A DNA stretch of 7,927 bases from assembly GCA_022791215.1 (NCBI GenBank), contig JAAVYQ010000045.1:1-7927 (forward strand), written 5' to 3'. The notes beneath the pieces are model-generated. The model saw nothing but the letters and a program-made list of their open reading frames with translations. It had not been told where the DNA came from and did not search any database. The stretch's first letter is position 1. Every line of letters starts with the position of its first letter. Position numbers and translations under genes: made by a program. This DNA is from Bacilli bacterium. Lineage in GTDB: Bacteria; Bacillota_I; Bacilli_A; RF39; UBA660. Shown here piece after piece: positions 1-7,129 of the stretch.

Positions 1-1
1 A

Positions 2-523
2 GATGCAGTATCACAAATAAGTTCAGGAGAAAATCTATTAATAAGTGTAGCAGTAATGAAAAGTAACAACACACACGAATTATTAAAAAACAACCAAACA
101 TTTGCAATATCAGTATTAGGAAAAAAAGTAGATCCAAAAATAATAGAAACATTTGGATTAAATTCAATGAGATACATAAATAAATTTGAAAAAATAGAAA
201 CGATAGAAATAGAAAACCAAAAAATAATAAAAGACTCATTAGGATACATGATATGTGAAATAATAGATACAGTAGAAAATGACACACACACATTATTTAT
301 AGGAAGACTAAAAGAAGCAGACGTAATTAAAGAAGACGAACCAATGACATATGCATACTACCAAGAAAATAAAGATGAGTTAATAAAAGTAACAACAACA
401 AAAGGACAAACAGCATGGATATGTACTATATGCGGTTATATTTATTATGGAGAAGAAATTCCTGAAGACTATACATGTCCAATATGCGGAGCAGAAAAAA
501 TAGACTTTAAAATCAAAAATTAG
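2..523 (+). CDS. Flavin reductase-like/rubredoxin fusion (high-molecular-weight rubredoxin type), 5'-truncated by window edge
   Basis: The open frame runs from base 2 with no stop, so 173 residues are visible and the true start lies outside the window. The ATG at 56 is internal: the codons before it (reading ..GENLLISVAV) continue the split-barrel FMN-binding fold, and no ribosome binding site precedes it. Visible residues 1 to about 130 resemble the flavin reductase-like domain (ISVAVMKSNNTHELL, then FAISVL and a FG..S.R....F segment). Residues 139-173 form a short rubredoxin of the kind seen in rubrerythrins, with both iron-binding pairs intact (WICTICGY and CPICG). Fusions of this type in anaerobes pass electrons from NAD(P)H through FMN and the rubredoxin iron to partners such as flavodiiron proteins or rubrerythrin, removing O2 or peroxide in the cytoplasm. 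The partner is not visible here. No terminator is seen after the stop. Confidence 0.85.
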   Translation, partial: DAVSQISSGENLLISVAVMKSNNTHELLKNNQTFAISVLGKKVDPKIIETFGLNSMRYINKFEKIETIEIENQKIIKDSLGYMICEIIDTVENDTHTLFIGRLKEADVIKEDEPMTYAYYQENKDELIKVTTTKGQTAWICTICGYIYYGEEIPEDYTCPICGAEKIDFKIKN

Positions 524-526
524 AAA

Positions 527-555
527 TTTACAAAGCATTCCTTAAATGTTAAAAT
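527..555 (+). promoter_or_regulatory. Predicted sigma-A promoter for the coiled-coil membrane protein gene
   Basis: TTTACA (527-532) and TAAAAT (550-555) each match the -35 and -10 consensus at five of six positions and are separated by exactly 17 bases. Transcription would start near 562, leaving a leader of about 20 bases before the ATG at 582. AT-rich DNA gives many chance matches, but the spacing and position just behind the upstream stop codon support this one. Confidence 0.55.
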
Positions 556-566
556 ATAGTTTAACG

Positions 567-575
567 AAAGGAAAG
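567..575 (+). promoter_or_regulatory. Ribosome binding site fixing the start at 582
   Basis: AAAGGAAAG lies 6 to 9 bases upstream of ATG 582, depending on which AGGA or GGAA core is used. The in-frame ATG at 546 lies upstream of this site, has no such site of its own, and falls inside the predicted promoter. Confidence 0.6.
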
Positions 576-581
576 ATTAAC

Positions 582-2219
582 ATGAATCAAATTACCTTAG
601 AAGAATTTAATGCATATAAAAAAATATTAGAAAAATATGAAAGCATCGGAATAAATGTAGAAGAAGAAAAAACAAAATTAGAGAAACTTGAAGAAAAAAT
701 AGCAAGCACCAAAACAAGACAAATATTTCTAACAAAAGAAGAAAAAACTTTAAAAGAAGAAATAAAAGAATTTTTATCATCACTAAAAGAAAAAGAGCAC
801 TACTATTATATAATAATAACAACCAAATATATAAATGGTATAATTGGACAAACTGAAAATATAGAAGAAAGTATAAAATATGTAATTGATTGTTTAAAAA
901 GAATAGATGAGTGTAACATAGAAAAAATCAAAAAAGAAAAGCAAATGTTAACAAACTTTTACCAAATGGTACTAGGAGCAATAGAATTAGAACTTTTATA
1001 TGGAAAAAATATTACATATACAATATTGGACTATATCACCTCAAGCGAAAACAAAATACATTTAGAATACATGGAACAAGCAATAAAAAAGAGAATAGAA
1101 GAAGTAAAAAAAGAAACATATGCTGACATAAATTCAATACATAATTTAGAAAATAGTATAAATAAAAAAATGTTACAAGGACCATTAGAAACATTAGTAG
1201 ATAAAGAAATAATAAAACACCTAATCGCGTGCACCAACTATGGAAAATTAATAGAAATACTAAAAGAAAGCATAACAAACTATAAAGTAGATTTACAAGA
1301 TATAAATAACAAAATAAAAGAATTAGAAAATAATTTTAATTTTTATTATAATGACATACAGACAGGAAAATCACATAAAAAATATAACAAGATTTTAATT
1401 ACAAAAATAGTAGCAGCCCTCCTGGGATTACTAACACCAATTTCAATAATTTATTTTAAAAATGCAAACAAAGTAGTTGAATTTATGTCAACAGTAATAG
1501 GAGAGACATTATATGAAACTACTATAACTACATATTCAAAAAACGATAAAGAAAATGAAGCATATCAAAACGCTATAACATCAGTCACATGGGAACAATC
1601 ATATTCAAAATCAGCTAGTAGAACATTAGAAGTCCTAGGAGAAGTAAGAATAGAGAGTGGAGAACTAAAAAGAGATTATAAAATATATGATATATCAGAA
1701 TATGGTTATAACTTAGATTTACAAGAATATCTAAAAATGTATGAAGAAGGCGAAATAACCGACAAAAAAATAATAAAAGAAGGAACAAGAACTGCAACTG
1801 TAGAAGAATACAAATATAGTGACATAATAATAGAAGAAGTAATACAAAATCGAAATAAAACCAAGAAAGAAACATCCAAAGAAACCATAAAATTAGTAGA
1901 AAATATAAGTATAGGAATAGTAATTGCAGTTGATCTTATAATAGTTTTATACTCTATGTCAAAAATAATATCAAAGATAAAAGAAATTCTTAAGTCTAGC
2001 AAAGACATAAAAGAGACAACACAAATGCTAAAAGAAAAAAACAATAACATTATGGAATTATTAACAACCAATGCAAGTTACATAGAAAAATATAAAGAAC
2101 TATGTAAAAACTTAAGTGAATTATTAAATGATTCAAAATTATCGAAAGGATTATTAGAAGAATTAGAAGTATTTGAAGAACAAGATAAAAACTTTAGGAA
2201 AAGTTTAAAATTAAAATAA
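582..2219 (+). CDS. Hypothetical coiled-coil protein with two membrane helices and an extracytoplasmic domain
   Basis: I do not recognise the family. The 545-residue product is rich in Lys, Glu and Ile. Residues 1-270 are mostly helical with likely coiled-coil stretches (about 18-72, 160-195 and 223-255). A first membrane helix (about 271-292) follows a Lys-rich segment (KSHKKYNK), and a second lies at about 441-461 and is followed by SKIISKIKEILKSSK. By the positive-inside rule both ends face the cytoplasm and about 148 residues (293-440) face outward. This outer part looks globular, with Tyr- and Thr-rich beta-prone stretches and one Trp. The C-terminal tail (464-535) is again coiled-coil-like. 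TM2 carries one acidic residue (D451). There is no signal peptide and no catalytic motif I can name. The in-frame ATG at 546 would add 12 residues (MLKYSLTKGKIN) but has no ribosome binding site. The gene appears to have its own promoter. A scaffold or envelope-associated role is only a guess. Confidence 0.8.
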   Translation: MNQITLEEFNAYKKILEKYESIGINVEEEKTKLEKLEEKIASTKTRQIFLTKEEKTLKEEIKEFLSSLKEKEHYYYIIITTKYINGIIGQTENIEESIKYVIDCLKRIDECNIEKIKKEKQMLTNFYQMVLGAIELELLYGKNITYTILDYITSSENKIHLEYMEQAIKKRIEEVKKETYADINSIHNLENSINKKMLQGPLETLVDKEIIKHLIACTNYGKLIEILKESITNYKVDLQDINNKIKELENNFNFYYNDIQTGKSHKKYNKILITKIVAALLGLLTPISIIYFKNANKVVEFMSTVIGETLYETTITTYSKNDKENEAYQNAITSVTWEQSYSKSASRTLEVLGEVRIESGELKRDYKIYDISEYGYNLDLQEYLKMYEEGEITDKKIIKEGTRTATVEEYKYSDIIIEEVIQNRNKTKKETSKETIKLVENISIGIVIAVDLIIVLYSMSKIISKIKEILKSSKDIKETTQMLKEKNNNIMELLTTNASYIEKYKELCKNLSELLNDSKLSKGLLEELEVFEEQDKNFRKSLKLK

Positions 2220-2247
2220 ATAACTTACACATATTAAAAAAAAAAAC

Positions 2248-2253
2248 GAGGAA
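2248..2253 (+). promoter_or_regulatory. Ribosome binding site fixing the start at 2263
   Basis: GAGGAA ends nine bases before ATG 2263. The in-frame TTG at 2254 directly abuts the site and could not be used efficiently with it. Confidence 0.65.
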
Positions 2254-2262
2254 TTGAAAAAA

Positions 2263-2991
2263 ATGAAAAAAATTATTATCTATGATTTTGATGGGACACT
2301 AACTCCATATTCGCTACCAAAATTTGAAATTTTAGAAAAAAGTGGTATAAAAGATGGCGCATACAATCCAAAATTTATAGAATTAGTAAAAAAGAAAGCC
2401 AAAGAAAAAAACATTGATTTATACGAATCCATATATGAAACATACTTTGAAATAATAACAAATGCAGGATACAAATTAAAAGATGAGAATTTCACTATGG
2501 GATATGAAAAAGTAGAATATAATAAAGGTGTAGAAGAATATTTAAGCATGCTACATAAAGAAAAAATCACAAACTATTTACTAAGCTCAGGAATAAAAGT
2601 GTATTTAAAGAAAATATCAATCTCATCATATTTTAAAGAAATATATGCAACCAAATTTACATATAACGAAGAACTAGAAGTTAATGGAATAGAATTTTTA
2701 ATGAGTGATAAAAACAAAGTAAAAGCAATAAAAGAAATATTAAAAGAAAATAACATTGAAAACGAAGATTGCTCTAACATTATATATATTGGTGATGGGC
2801 TAACAGATTACTATGCTATGAAATATATAAAAGAGCACGGAGGAATATCAATATTTGTATACCAAGACTTAAACAATAAAGAAATGGAAACTATAAAAAA
2901 AGAAAACATAGTTGACTTTTACGCCAAAGCAGACTATTCACCTAAAAGTGAATTAAACAACTATGTAAAAAAAATATGTAAAATCAAATAA
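2263..2991 (+). CDS. HAD-superfamily hydrolase, phosphoserine phosphatase-like (HAD-I type)
   Basis: This is a 242-residue cytoplasmic phosphatase-like protein. HAD motif I is DFDGT at residues 8-12, with D8 as the expected nucleophile and D10 as the acid/base. Motif II is the Ser in YLLSSGIK (S108 or S109). The motif III lysine is probably K152 in DKNKVKAI. Motif IV is GDGLTD at 177-182, with D178 and D182 as Mg-binding acids. Residues of about 20-95 between motifs I and II form a helical C1-type cap, so it belongs with SerB/MtnX-like HAD proteins rather than Cof-type ones. The substrate cannot be read from sequence; small phosphomonoesters are usual. The gene follows the membrane-protein gene by 43 bases with no visible terminator or strong promoter between, and precedes a second HAD gene by 27 bases, so co-transcription is likely. 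Codon choice looks slightly less ATA-biased at its 5' end (ATT ATT ATC) than in its neighbours. Confidence 0.85.
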   Translation: MKKIIIYDFDGTLTPYSLPKFEILEKSGIKDGAYNPKFIELVKKKAKEKNIDLYESIYETYFEIITNAGYKLKDENFTMGYEKVEYNKGVEEYLSMLHKEKITNYLLSSGIKVYLKKISISSYFKEIYATKFTYNEELEVNGIEFLMSDKNKVKAIKEILKENNIENEDCSNIIYIGDGLTDYYAMKYIKEHGGISIFVYQDLNNKEMETIKKENIVDFYAKADYSPKSELNNYVKKICKIK

Positions 2992-3005
2992 TCATAACTA
3001 TCATG

Positions 3006-3013
3006 AAAGGGGG
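3006..3013 (+). promoter_or_regulatory. Strong ribosome binding site fixing the start at 3019
   Basis: AAAGGGGG ends five bases before ATG 3019. The in-frame GTG at 3013 overlaps this site, so it cannot be the start if the site is used. Confidence 0.7.
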
Positions 3014-3018
3014 TGCAA

Positions 3019-3804
3019 ATGAAATATAAAGTAATAGCCACTGACTTTGATGGAACACTACTAAATAGTAAAGGCGAAATAACAGAAAGAACAAAAGAAA
3101 AACTCAAAGAATACCAAAAAGAAGGAATCAAAATAGTAGGAGTAACAGGAAGAATACTATCATCAGTAGAAAATAAAATAGACATAACACTATTTGATTA
3201 CATAGTACTTTGTGATGGAACATACATATATGACGTAAAAAATAAAACAACCATCTATGCGAGTTTCATACCATTTGATATTATAGAAAACATATCGCTA
3301 AACATGATAGACATTGTAAAAGAAATAAACTATGCAAACCTAACTAGTTATTACATACAAAAAAGAGAACCAAACCACAAGCGTTCATATCTAAAAGCAA
3401 TACAAAACATAAAAGAAATAAGCGAGCCAATATCTAGAATGACCTTATTCTTTAAAAACAATGAAGAAGCAATGTTTTACCAAAAAATAATAGAAGAAAA
3501 ATATCCATTAGTAAATAGTTTTATAATGGAAGATTCATTTGACGAAGAAAAAAGAATAAACATAAATTTCAAAAATGTAAACAAAAGAAATACACTAGAA
3601 TACTTAGCAAAAGAAATAAAAATCAACATAGACGAAATAATATACTTTGGAGATGGACTAAACGATTTAGAAATATTTGAATCTAACATATACTCAGTCG
3701 CGGTAGCGAATGCCTTAAAAGCGATAAAAGAAAAATCAAATGACATAACGCTAACTAACGATCAAGATGGAGTAATAGAATACATAGAAAAAATAAAAAA
3801 ATAA
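3019..3804 (+). CDS. Cof-type HAD-IIB family hydrolase
   Basis: This 261-residue protein has the full Cof layout and is close to the usual family length of about 260-290. Motif I is DFDGTLL at 9-15 (D9 nucleophile, D11). Motif II is VTGR at 42-45 (T43). The large C2 cap spans roughly 80-185. The motif III lysine is K189 (NVNKRNTLEYL). Motif IV is GDGLND at 211-216 (D212, D216), followed by the family's AVANA..AIKE and the ending ..NDQDGVIEYIEK. Relatives dephosphorylate sugar phosphates, pyridoxal phosphate or flavin mononucleotide; the substrate here is not predictable. The gene lies 27 bases after the other HAD gene, with no promoter or terminator seen in the gap, so the two probably share a transcript. 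They belong to different HAD subfamilies and show little resemblance outside the motifs, so this is not a recent tandem duplication. Confidence 0.9.
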   Translation: MKYKVIATDFDGTLLNSKGEITERTKEKLKEYQKEGIKIVGVTGRILSSVENKIDITLFDYIVLCDGTYIYDVKNKTTIYASFIPFDIIENISLNMIDIVKEINYANLTSYYIQKREPNHKRSYLKAIQNIKEISEPISRMTLFFKNNEEAMFYQKIIEEKYPLVNSFIMEDSFDEEKRININFKNVNKRNTLEYLAKEIKINIDEIIYFGDGLNDLEIFESNIYSVAVANALKAIKEKSNDITLTNDQDGVIEYIEKIKK

Positions 3805-3817
3805 AAAAGAATTCCTT

Positions 3818-3851
3818 TTGTAACTTAGAAGTAACTTTAAAATAATATACT
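3818..3851 (+). promoter_or_regulatory. Predicted promoter of the ABC exporter operon
   Basis: A -10-like run at 3843-3851 contains TAATAT (3843-3848) and TATACT (3846-3851). The best -35 candidate, TTGTAA at 3818-3823, sits 19 or 22 bases away, which is too far for good basal activity. That spacing, with the direct repeats between, suggests an activator-dependent promoter. Transcription would start near 3853-3858, about 25-30 bases before the ATPase start codon. Confidence 0.45.
3820..3841 (+). promoter_or_regulatory. Tandem GTAACTT direct repeat, candidate response-regulator operator
   Basis: GTAACTT occurs at 3820-3826 and again at 3831-3837, so the repeats are 11 bases apart, one helical turn. 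Each is followed by a similar A-rich tail (AGAA and TAAA). Two direct half-sites with 11-base periodicity just upstream of a -10 element is the arrangement bound by dimers of OmpR/PhoB-family response regulators. The repeats occupy the place where a -35 element would sit. Assigning a regulator is inference, as none is encoded in the window. Confidence 0.5.
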
Positions 3852-3881
3852 AAAAAAGAAAACGAAAGGAGAAAATAAAAA

Positions 3882-4553
3882 ATGGAAATATTAAAAGTAG
3901 AAAACTTAACCAAAATATATGGAAGTGGTGACACAAAAGTGGTCGCACTAGACAAAATATCATTCACAGTAGAAAAAGGAGAATTCGTAGCAATAATAGG
4001 AGCATCAGGCTCAGGGAAATCCACATTACTACACTTACTTGGAGGAGTAGATAGACCTACAAGTGGAAAAGTATACATAGATGGAAAAGACATATACAAC
4101 TTTGACGACGACAAACTAGCGATATTCAGAAGAAGACAAGTAGGATTAATATATCAATTCTACAATTTAATACCAATACTAAACATAGAAGAAAACATAA
4201 CATTACCGTTAAACTTAGACAATAGAAACATCGACAAAGAAAAACTAAACGATTTAATAAAAATGTTAGGACTAGAAAAAAGAAGAACACACTTACCAAA
4301 TGAATTATCAGGAGGAGAACAACAAAGGACATCAATTGGGCGAGCGCTAATAACAAATCCTAGCATAATACTAGCAGACGAACCAACAGGAAATTTAGAC
4401 TCAAAAGCGAGTGATGAAATAGTAGAACTACTAAAAAAGACAAACAAAGAATATAACCAAACGATAATAATGATAACACACAATACAGAAATAGCAGCCT
4501 TAGCAGACAGAATAATAGAAATAGAAGATGGGCACATAGTCAAAGGGGCGTGA
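3882..4553 (+). CDS. ABC transporter ATP-binding protein (MacB/LolD/BceA-type)
   Basis: This 223-residue ATPase drives the neighbouring permease. All nucleotide-binding motifs are intact: Walker A GASGSGKS at 40-47, Q-loop Q92 in LIYQFYNL, ABC signature LSGGEQQR at 142-149, Walker B IILADEP at 162-168 with catalytic E167, D-loop GNLDS at 170-174 and switch histidine H200. Length and the ADEPTGNLDS and QFYNLIP strings are typical of the subfamily that pairs with FtsX-like permeases in mechanotransmission exporters (MacAB, LolCDE, BceAB). The ribosome binding site AAAGGAG (3865-3871) lies ten bases before the ATG. The gene ends only five bases before the permease ATG, and its last codons (Lys-Gly-Ala) double as the permease's ribosome binding site, implying translational coupling. 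It opens a two-gene operon. In Bacillota such pairs often confer resistance to antimicrobial peptides or sense envelope damage; the substrate here is unknown. Confidence 0.95.
   Translation: MEILKVENLTKIYGSGDTKVVALDKISFTVEKGEFVAIIGASGSGKSTLLHLLGGVDRPTSGKVYIDGKDIYNFDDDKLAIFRRRQVGLIYQFYNLIPILNIEENITLPLNLDNRNIDKEKLNDLIKMLGLEKRRTHLPNELSGGEQQRTSIGRALITNPSIILADEPTGNLDSKASDEIVELLKKTNKEYNQTIIMITHNTEIAALADRIIEIEDGHIVKGA
4542..4548 (+). promoter_or_regulatory. Permease ribosome binding site embedded in the ATPase 3' end
   Basis: AAAGGGG lies within the last codons of the ATPase and ends ten bases before ATG 4559. The alternative GTG at 4550, which overlaps the ATPase stop, is one base from the site and too close to use it. 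Ribosomes finishing the ATPase would keep this site open for the permease. Confidence 0.6.
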
Positions 4554-4558
4554 AAGCT

Positions 4559-7042
4559 ATGAAACTACTAAACAAACTATCATTAAAAAGTTTAAAACTA
4601 AACAAAAAAAGAACAATAGGAACAATAATAGGAATAATACTATCGACATCATTAGTATGTGCAACCGCAGGAATGTTTACAAGTATGAGACAAACGCTAA
4701 TAGACGATGCAATAAGCGAATCAGGATACTACCATTTAAAAGCAAGCAGCGTCCAAAACGAAGACATAGAAAAACTAAAACTAAACAGAGACATAAAAGA
4801 AATAAAAACAGTAGAAAAATTAGGATTTGCATACCTAGAAAACGGAAAAAAAGAATATCCATACATAGAAATAAATTCAATGAATACAAAAACCTTCAAA
4901 GAATTATCATACGAAATAGAAGAAGGAAACTTTCCAAAAACGAATAAAGAAATAATAATAAACAAAAAAACTGCTACTGACACAGGGCTAAAAGTTGGAG
5001 ACAAAATCACACTAGACATAGGAGAAAGAAAAAGTGAAGACGGATGGTATCTAAACGAAAACAATCCATACAATGGGGCTGAATACATAGAAAATCCGAT
5101 CAAACATGAATACACAATAGTCGGAATCACAAATAGATACTCATCAAACTACACATACTATGGAATAACAGTAGATGAAGAATCACAAAAAAAAGATACA
5201 TACATAACGCTAAAAAATCCAAGTGAACATGAAGAAACAATAAACGCCATAAAAAAGAACTACAAACAATATGGGTACACTGAAAACAACGAATTACTAA
5301 GATGGGAAGTATTTGCATTCTCAGACTCCACAATATCAATGCTATACATGGTATTAGGAGTTGTCATAATAATCATCATAATAACAAGTGTATTTTGCAT
5401 AAAAAATTCATTTGCAATATCATGTGCTGAAAAAATGAAAATGTATGGAATGCTATCAAGCATAGGAGCGACAAAAAAACAAATAGCCAAAAGTGTCAAA
5501 TTTGAAGCAATAATACTTGGAATAATAGGAATACCATTAGGAATATTCTTTGGAACATTAGCCGTATACATACTAATAAATGTAATAAACATAATAGGTG
5601 GAAATCTACTATTACCAAATCTTGGAGGAGTACACTTCAGCATATCATGGATAGTCATAATAATAAGTATAGGACTAAGTTTTATAACAATATACTTGTC
5701 ATCAATATCATCATCAATACGAGCAAGTCGTATAACACCTATAGAAAACCTAAAAAACAGTAACGAAATAAAAATAGAAGCAAAAAAACTAACAACGCCA
5801 AAAATAATAAACAAAATATTCAAAACAGGAGGAGTACTAGCATACAAGAACTTAAAAAGAAGCAAAAAGAAATATAGAACAACAGTAATATCACTAACAA
5901 TAAGCATAATAGCATTCATATCCATGAGTTCATTCATACATGAGATGTTTGACGTTGCGAACAGTTATTATAAAAGTTATGACTACAACCTAAGCATATC
6001 AGGAGTAAATGTAAAAGAAAGTGACATAGAAAAAATACTATCTCTAAAAAATGTTAATAACTTACATGTATTATATGAAAGCAAACAAAGTTTAAAAATA
6101 AAAGACCTAAATAAAGTAAACAAAAACTACAATATAATACTAGACTGTGAAGAAGAATTAGATGATGACTTAAAATGTCCAGGAGAAGAATACATAGGAC
6201 TAATAATACATGCATTAGACAACAAATCATGGGAAAAATACCTAAAAAAAATAAACCTAACAAAAGAAGAAATAAAAAATAAAGGAATACTAATAGACGA
6301 CTACAGGACATATAACAATGGCAAAGAAGAAACAATAAAAATTTATGAATACAAAAAAGGAGACACAATAACAGGAACATACGACGAAATAGAAACCTCT
6401 ATAGAAATAGCAAAAATAACAAAAACTAGACCATATGGCCTTGAAAATTATTACTATAATGGAGGAATACTAATAATAAACAAAGAAGACTTTCAAAACA
6501 TTAACTTTGATGTAAGAATGATAACAATGAATGCTAAAGATGCACACAAAACAGAAGACGAAATAATAATAATCAATGAAGACTTATACATATCTAACTA
6601 TCAAGAAACAATGGAAAGTGACAAAGCATTCAAACTAATATTTAGTATATTCATGTATGGATTCATAAGTGTAATCACACTAATTGGAATAACAAACATA
6701 TTCAATACAATAACATCAAACATAGAATTAAGAAGCAAAGAATTTGCCGTATATAAAAGTATAGGAATGACAAAAAAAGAATTCAATAGGATGATGAACT
6801 TAGAAACACTATTCTACAGTTTCAAATCACTAATATATGGAATAATAATTGGAACAACACTATCATACATAATACACTATGGAGTAGGTCAAAAAATGGA
6901 AACAGCATTCACAGTTCCATACATATCAATAATAATATCGATAATATTTGTATTCTTCATAGTATCAATAATAATGAGATATAGCATAAAAAAAGTAAAT
7001 AAAAAGAATACAATAGAAACAATAAGAAGTGAAAACATATAA
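4559..7042 (+). CDS. ABC transporter permease, duplicated FtsX-type with two extracytoplasmic domains
   Basis: This 827-residue membrane partner of the upstream ATPase has eight predicted helices, at about 18-40, 259-281, 316-342, 362-384, 439-461, 690-716, 753-773 and 787-806. The protein is an internal duplication: each half has a Lys-rich start (SLKLNKKRTIG; NLKRSKKKYRTT), one helix, a large outer domain (about 41-258; 462-689), then three helices. Each half also has the FtsX-type cytoplasmic coupling segment, seen as YGMLSSIGATKKQI (296-309) and VYKSIGMTKKEF (731-742). The first outer domain resembles a MacB periplasmic core domain (ELSYEIEEGNFPK, KVGDKITL, YTIVGITNRY). With 8 rather than 10 helices and two outer domains it does not match classical BceB. 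It more likely exports or extracts a peptide or lipid by mechanotransmission. ATG 4559 is preferred over GTG 4550 because of ribosome binding site spacing. The stop codon sits inside a terminator hairpin. Confidence 0.92.
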   Translation: MKLLNKLSLKSLKLNKKRTIGTIIGIILSTSLVCATAGMFTSMRQTLIDDAISESGYYHLKASSVQNEDIEKLKLNRDIKEIKTVEKLGFAYLENGKKEYPYIEINSMNTKTFKELSYEIEEGNFPKTNKEIIINKKTATDTGLKVGDKITLDIGERKSEDGWYLNENNPYNGAEYIENPIKHEYTIVGITNRYSSNYTYYGITVDEESQKKDTYITLKNPSEHEETINAIKKNYKQYGYTENNELLRWEVFAFSDSTISMLYMVLGVVIIIIIITSVFCIKNSFAISCAEKMKMYGMLSSIGATKKQIAKSVKFEAIILGIIGIPLGIFFGTLAVYILINVINIIGGNLLLPNLGGVHFSISWIVIIISIGLSFITIYLSSISSSIRASRITPIENLKNSNEIKIEAKKLTTPKIINKIFKTGGVLAYKNLKRSKKKYRTTVISLTISIIAFISMSSFIHEMFDVANSYYKSYDYNLSISGVNVKESDIEKILSLKNVNNLHVLYESKQSLKIKDLNKVNKNYNIILDCEEELDDDLKCPGEEYIGLIIHALDNKSWEKYLKKINLTKEEIKNKGILIDDYRTYNNGKEETIKIYEYKKGDTITGTYDEIETSIEIAKITKTRPYGLENYYYNGGILIINKEDFQNINFDVRMITMNAKDAHKTEDEIIIINEDLYISNYQETMESDKAFKLIFSIFMYGFISVITLIGITNIFNTITSNIELRSKEFAVYKSIGMTKKEFNRMMNLETLFYSFKSLIYGIIIGTTLSYIIHYGVGQKMETAFTVPYISIIISIIFVFFIVSIIMRYSIKKVNKKNTIETIRSENI

Positions 7043-7062
7043 CATTCACTTCTTTTAATTTT
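7024..7062 (+). terminator. Intrinsic terminator of the ABC operon, overlapping the permease stop codon
   Basis: A perfect 10-bp stem (AAGAAGTGAA at 7024-7033 with TTCACTTCTT at 7045-7054) encloses an 11-base loop and runs into TTTTAATTTTAT. The left arm encodes the last Arg-Ser-Glu residues of the permease, and the TAA stop is in the loop. The stem is AT-rich, so strength is uncertain. Confidence 0.75.
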
Positions 7063-7074
7063 ATAAAAACAAAA

Positions 7075-7103
7075 TTACTATACAATAAAAAAGATGATAT
7101 AAT
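7075..7103 (+). promoter_or_regulatory. Predicted extended -10 promoter for the TsaC gene
   Basis: A perfect TATAAT (7098-7103) is preceded by TGA, giving the TGn extended -10 element. A weak -35 (TTACTA, 7075-7080) sits 17 bases upstream. Transcription would start near 7110, about 20 bases before the start codon. The element follows the ABC operon terminator, so TsaC is probably its own unit. Confidence 0.7.
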
Positions 7104-7129
7104 AAAACCAAGTAAAAAAGGAGGACAAA

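Noticed and set aside
546..581. Upstream ATG extending the coiled-coil membrane protein by 12 residues
   Set aside because: It has no ribosome binding site, overlaps the predicted promoter, and a well-placed AAAGGAAAG precedes ATG 582.
2254..2262. TTG start for the first HAD gene
   Set aside because: It directly abuts the GAGGAA site; ATG 2263 has normal spacing and places motif I at the usual residue 8.
3013..3018. GTG start for the Cof-type HAD gene
   Set aside because: The GTG overlaps the AAAGGGGG ribosome binding site, which serves ATG 3019.
3805..3819. Possible terminator between the second HAD gene and the ABC operon (AAAAG-AATTC-CTTTT)
   Set aside because: The stem is only five pairs, four of them A-T, and is not followed by a T-tract, so it is too weak to call.
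4550..4558. GTG start for the permease overlapping the ATPase stop
   Set aside because: It lies one base after the AAAGGGG site; ATG 4559 has a ten-base spacing. It remains possible but less likely.
4657..4947. A 96-codon open frame on the + strand inside the permease gene
   Set aside because: It is an out-of-frame shadow of the permease, dominated by Arg, Lys and Asn from A-rich codons, with no ribosome binding site or family resemblance.
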